From Clostridium pasteurianum (GTDB lineage: Bacteria; Bacillota; Clostridia; Clostridiales; Clostridiaceae): DNA of 64,000 bases. The position numbers and the translations under genes were made by a program. Shown in pieces: positions 62,844 to 64,000 of the stretch (position 1 is its first letter; the number at the start of each line of letters is the position of its first letter). The notes below the pieces were generated by a model. The model searched no databases, was not told the DNA's origin, and saw only the letters and a list, made by a program, of their open reading frames with translations. The stretch spans positions 2,604,001 through 2,668,000 of the forward strand of contig NZ_MCGV01000001.1 of the NCBI RefSeq assembly GCF_001705235.1. The letters are read 5' to 3'.

Positions 62844-64000
62844 CTACCTACTTCCTTTAAGTTCTAGCTTAATTAAATTGTTCATTTCAACAGCGTATTC
62901 AAGAGGGAGTGCTTTTGATACAGGATTTACGAATCCTCTTACTATCATTGCTCTAGCTTCTTCTTCGCTTATACCCCTTGACATTAGATAAAATATAGCA
63001 TCGTCACTTATTCTTCCGATTTTTGCTTCATGGCCTACATCGATTCTATCGTTATTCAAATCCAAAGAAGGAATTGTATCAGAACGTGAAATGTCATCAA
63101 GCATCAAAGAATCACAGGATACAGATGATTTACAGTGATGAGCATTTTCTGTTACCTTCACAGAACCTCTATATATACATGTTCCGCCGCTCTTTGAAAT
63201 TGATTTTGCACTTACAGTTGAAGATGTGTAAGGAGCTGCGTGAACAACTTTTGTACCAGTGTCAAGGTGCTGACCTTTTCCTGCAAATGTTACACCAGTA
63301 TATTCTGATTTTGCACCTTCACCGTGTAAAATACTCATAGGGTACAGCATTGAAATTTTTGAACCGAAAGAGCCTGATACCCATTCAATAGTTCCATTCT
63401 TTTCAACTATTGCACGTTTTGTATTTAAATTAAGCATATTTTTTGACCAGTTTTCAATGGTTGAATATCTTAAAGTGGCATCTTCCTTTACATAAAGTTC
63501 AACACATCCTGCATGAAGATTTGTAACATTATACTTAGGAGCAGAACAGCCTTCTATAAAATGAAGCTTTGCACCTTTTTCAACTATTATAAGAGTATGT
63601 TCAAATTGTCCAGCACCAGGTGAATTTAATCTGAAATATGATTGCAGTGGAATATCCACATTAACGCCCTCTGGTACATAAACAAAGGAACCACCAGACC
63701 AAACAGCTCCGTGAAGAGCAACAAATTTGTGGTCACTAGGAGGAACAAGTTTCATAAAGTACTCTTTTACTATGTCTCCGTACTTATTAATAGCAGTTTC
63801 CATGTCAGTATATATAACTCCCTGTTTAACAAGATCTTCTTTTATGCTGTGGTAAACAACTTCTGAGTCATACTGAGCTCCAACACCTGCAAGGGATTCT
63901 CTTTCTGCCTTTGGTATTCCTAGCTTTTCAAAAGTATCTTTAATGTCTTCAGGTACGTCATTCCAGTTTCCCTTCATTTCCGTATCAGGTCTAACATAAG
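62844..64000 (-). CDS. sufB: Iron-sulfur scaffold protein SufB, partial at the right edge
   Basis: At least 385 residues are visible; the family is about 465-470, so the N-terminal 80 or so lie beyond the window. The frame continues through the edge (R-P-D-T-E before M-K-G-N-W), so the Met at 63977 is internal. Core beta-helix, C-C-type ligands in G-G-T-C-I-Y-R-G and the C-terminal H-E-A-K-I-G-R-I-S-D-D-A-I-F-Y-L-M-S-R. Receives sulfur and builds clusters with SufC and SufD. sufC should be the next gene outside. Confidence 0.93.
   Translation of the reverse strand, partial: YVRPDTEMKGNWNDVPEDIKDTFEKLGIPKAERESLAGVGAQYDSEVVYHSIKEDLVKQGVIYTDMETAINKYGDIVKEYFMKLVPPSDHKFVALHGAVWSGGSFVYVPEGVNVDIPLQSYFRLNSPGAGQFEHTLIIVEKGAKLHFIEGCSAPKYNVTNLHAGCVELYVKEDATLRYSTIENWSKNMLNLNTKRAIVEKNGTIEWVSGSFGSKISMLYPMSILHGEGAKSEYTGVTFAGKGQHLDTGTKVVHAAPYTSSTVSAKSISKSGGTCIYRGSVKVTENAHHCKSSVSCDSLMLDDISRSDTIPSLDLNNDRIDVGHEAKIGRISDDAIFYLMSRGISEEEARAMIVRGFVNPVSKALPLEYAVEMNNLIKLELKGSR

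Overview
The window is low-GC DNA from a solventogenic Clostridium. The clearest marker is the tandem pair of iron-type butanol dehydrogenases bdhA and bdhB. With htpG, a split chromate transporter, SufBDSU, a butyrate-type acyl metabolism context and spore-coat-like genes, they place it next to C. acetobutylicum. The Bdh proteins are similar to, but not the same as, what I remember of C. acetobutylicum ATCC 824, so a sister species (C. felsineum / C. roseum type) is my inference. I see no rRNA, tRNA, CRISPR array, transposase or prophage.

Layout. 1-6.5 kb: an alpha/beta hydrolase behind a near-perfect Fur box, a beta-hydroxyacid dehydrogenase, a CstA-type transporter, a small alarmone synthetase and an ABC-F ATPase. 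6.5-12 kb is an accessory stretch. It holds an HPP-like membrane protein, pseudogene remnants of an XRE/DUF2178 pair and of the ABC-F gene (the scar of an old tandem duplication), two unrecognised genes, antitoxin-like orphans, the intact XRE/DUF2178 pair, and a structured leader RNA resembling guanidine-type (ykkC-like) riboswitches. 12-20 kb: an amidohydrolase, two microproteins (one 79% asparagine), a GNAT enzyme, a four-gene operon (thioesterase, membrane protein, metallo-beta-lactamase fold, serine hydrolase) and a chemoreceptor. 19.6-27 kb: a MarR-controlled heterodimeric ABC exporter and two tandem cardiolipin synthases. 27-36.6 kb: CIRCE-controlled htpG, long inverted repeats, a split ChrA, a SerA-like dehydrogenase, a degenerate FkbH-like protein and two coat-like proteins. 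36.6-43.4 kb: a SWIM-SNF2 helicase, VanZ, bdhA and bdhB. 43.6-56 kb: VanY-type peptidase, an AraC regulator with a glycosidase-like tail, a MATE pump, a two-component system with an ABC-2 exporter, and a GntR-controlled ABC-2 exporter. 56-64 kb: a BlaR1/BlaI-like pair whose receptor lacks a penicillin-binding sensor, a DUF1861 protein and the SUF iron-sulfur operon (sufB runs off the right edge).

How things work together. Several units carry their regulator and a visible operator: MarR with two copies of the same palindrome, GntR with tandem half-sites on its own -10, BlaI with a TACA-N2-TGTA box, and htpG with CIRCE. Cell-envelope functions are over-represented (three drug-type exporters, VanY, VanZ, cardiolipin synthases, BlaR-like sensor, serine hydrolase). 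Three families of long inverted repeats sit directly at the 3' ends of genes, in some cases supplying the stop codon or last codons, and probably act as terminators.
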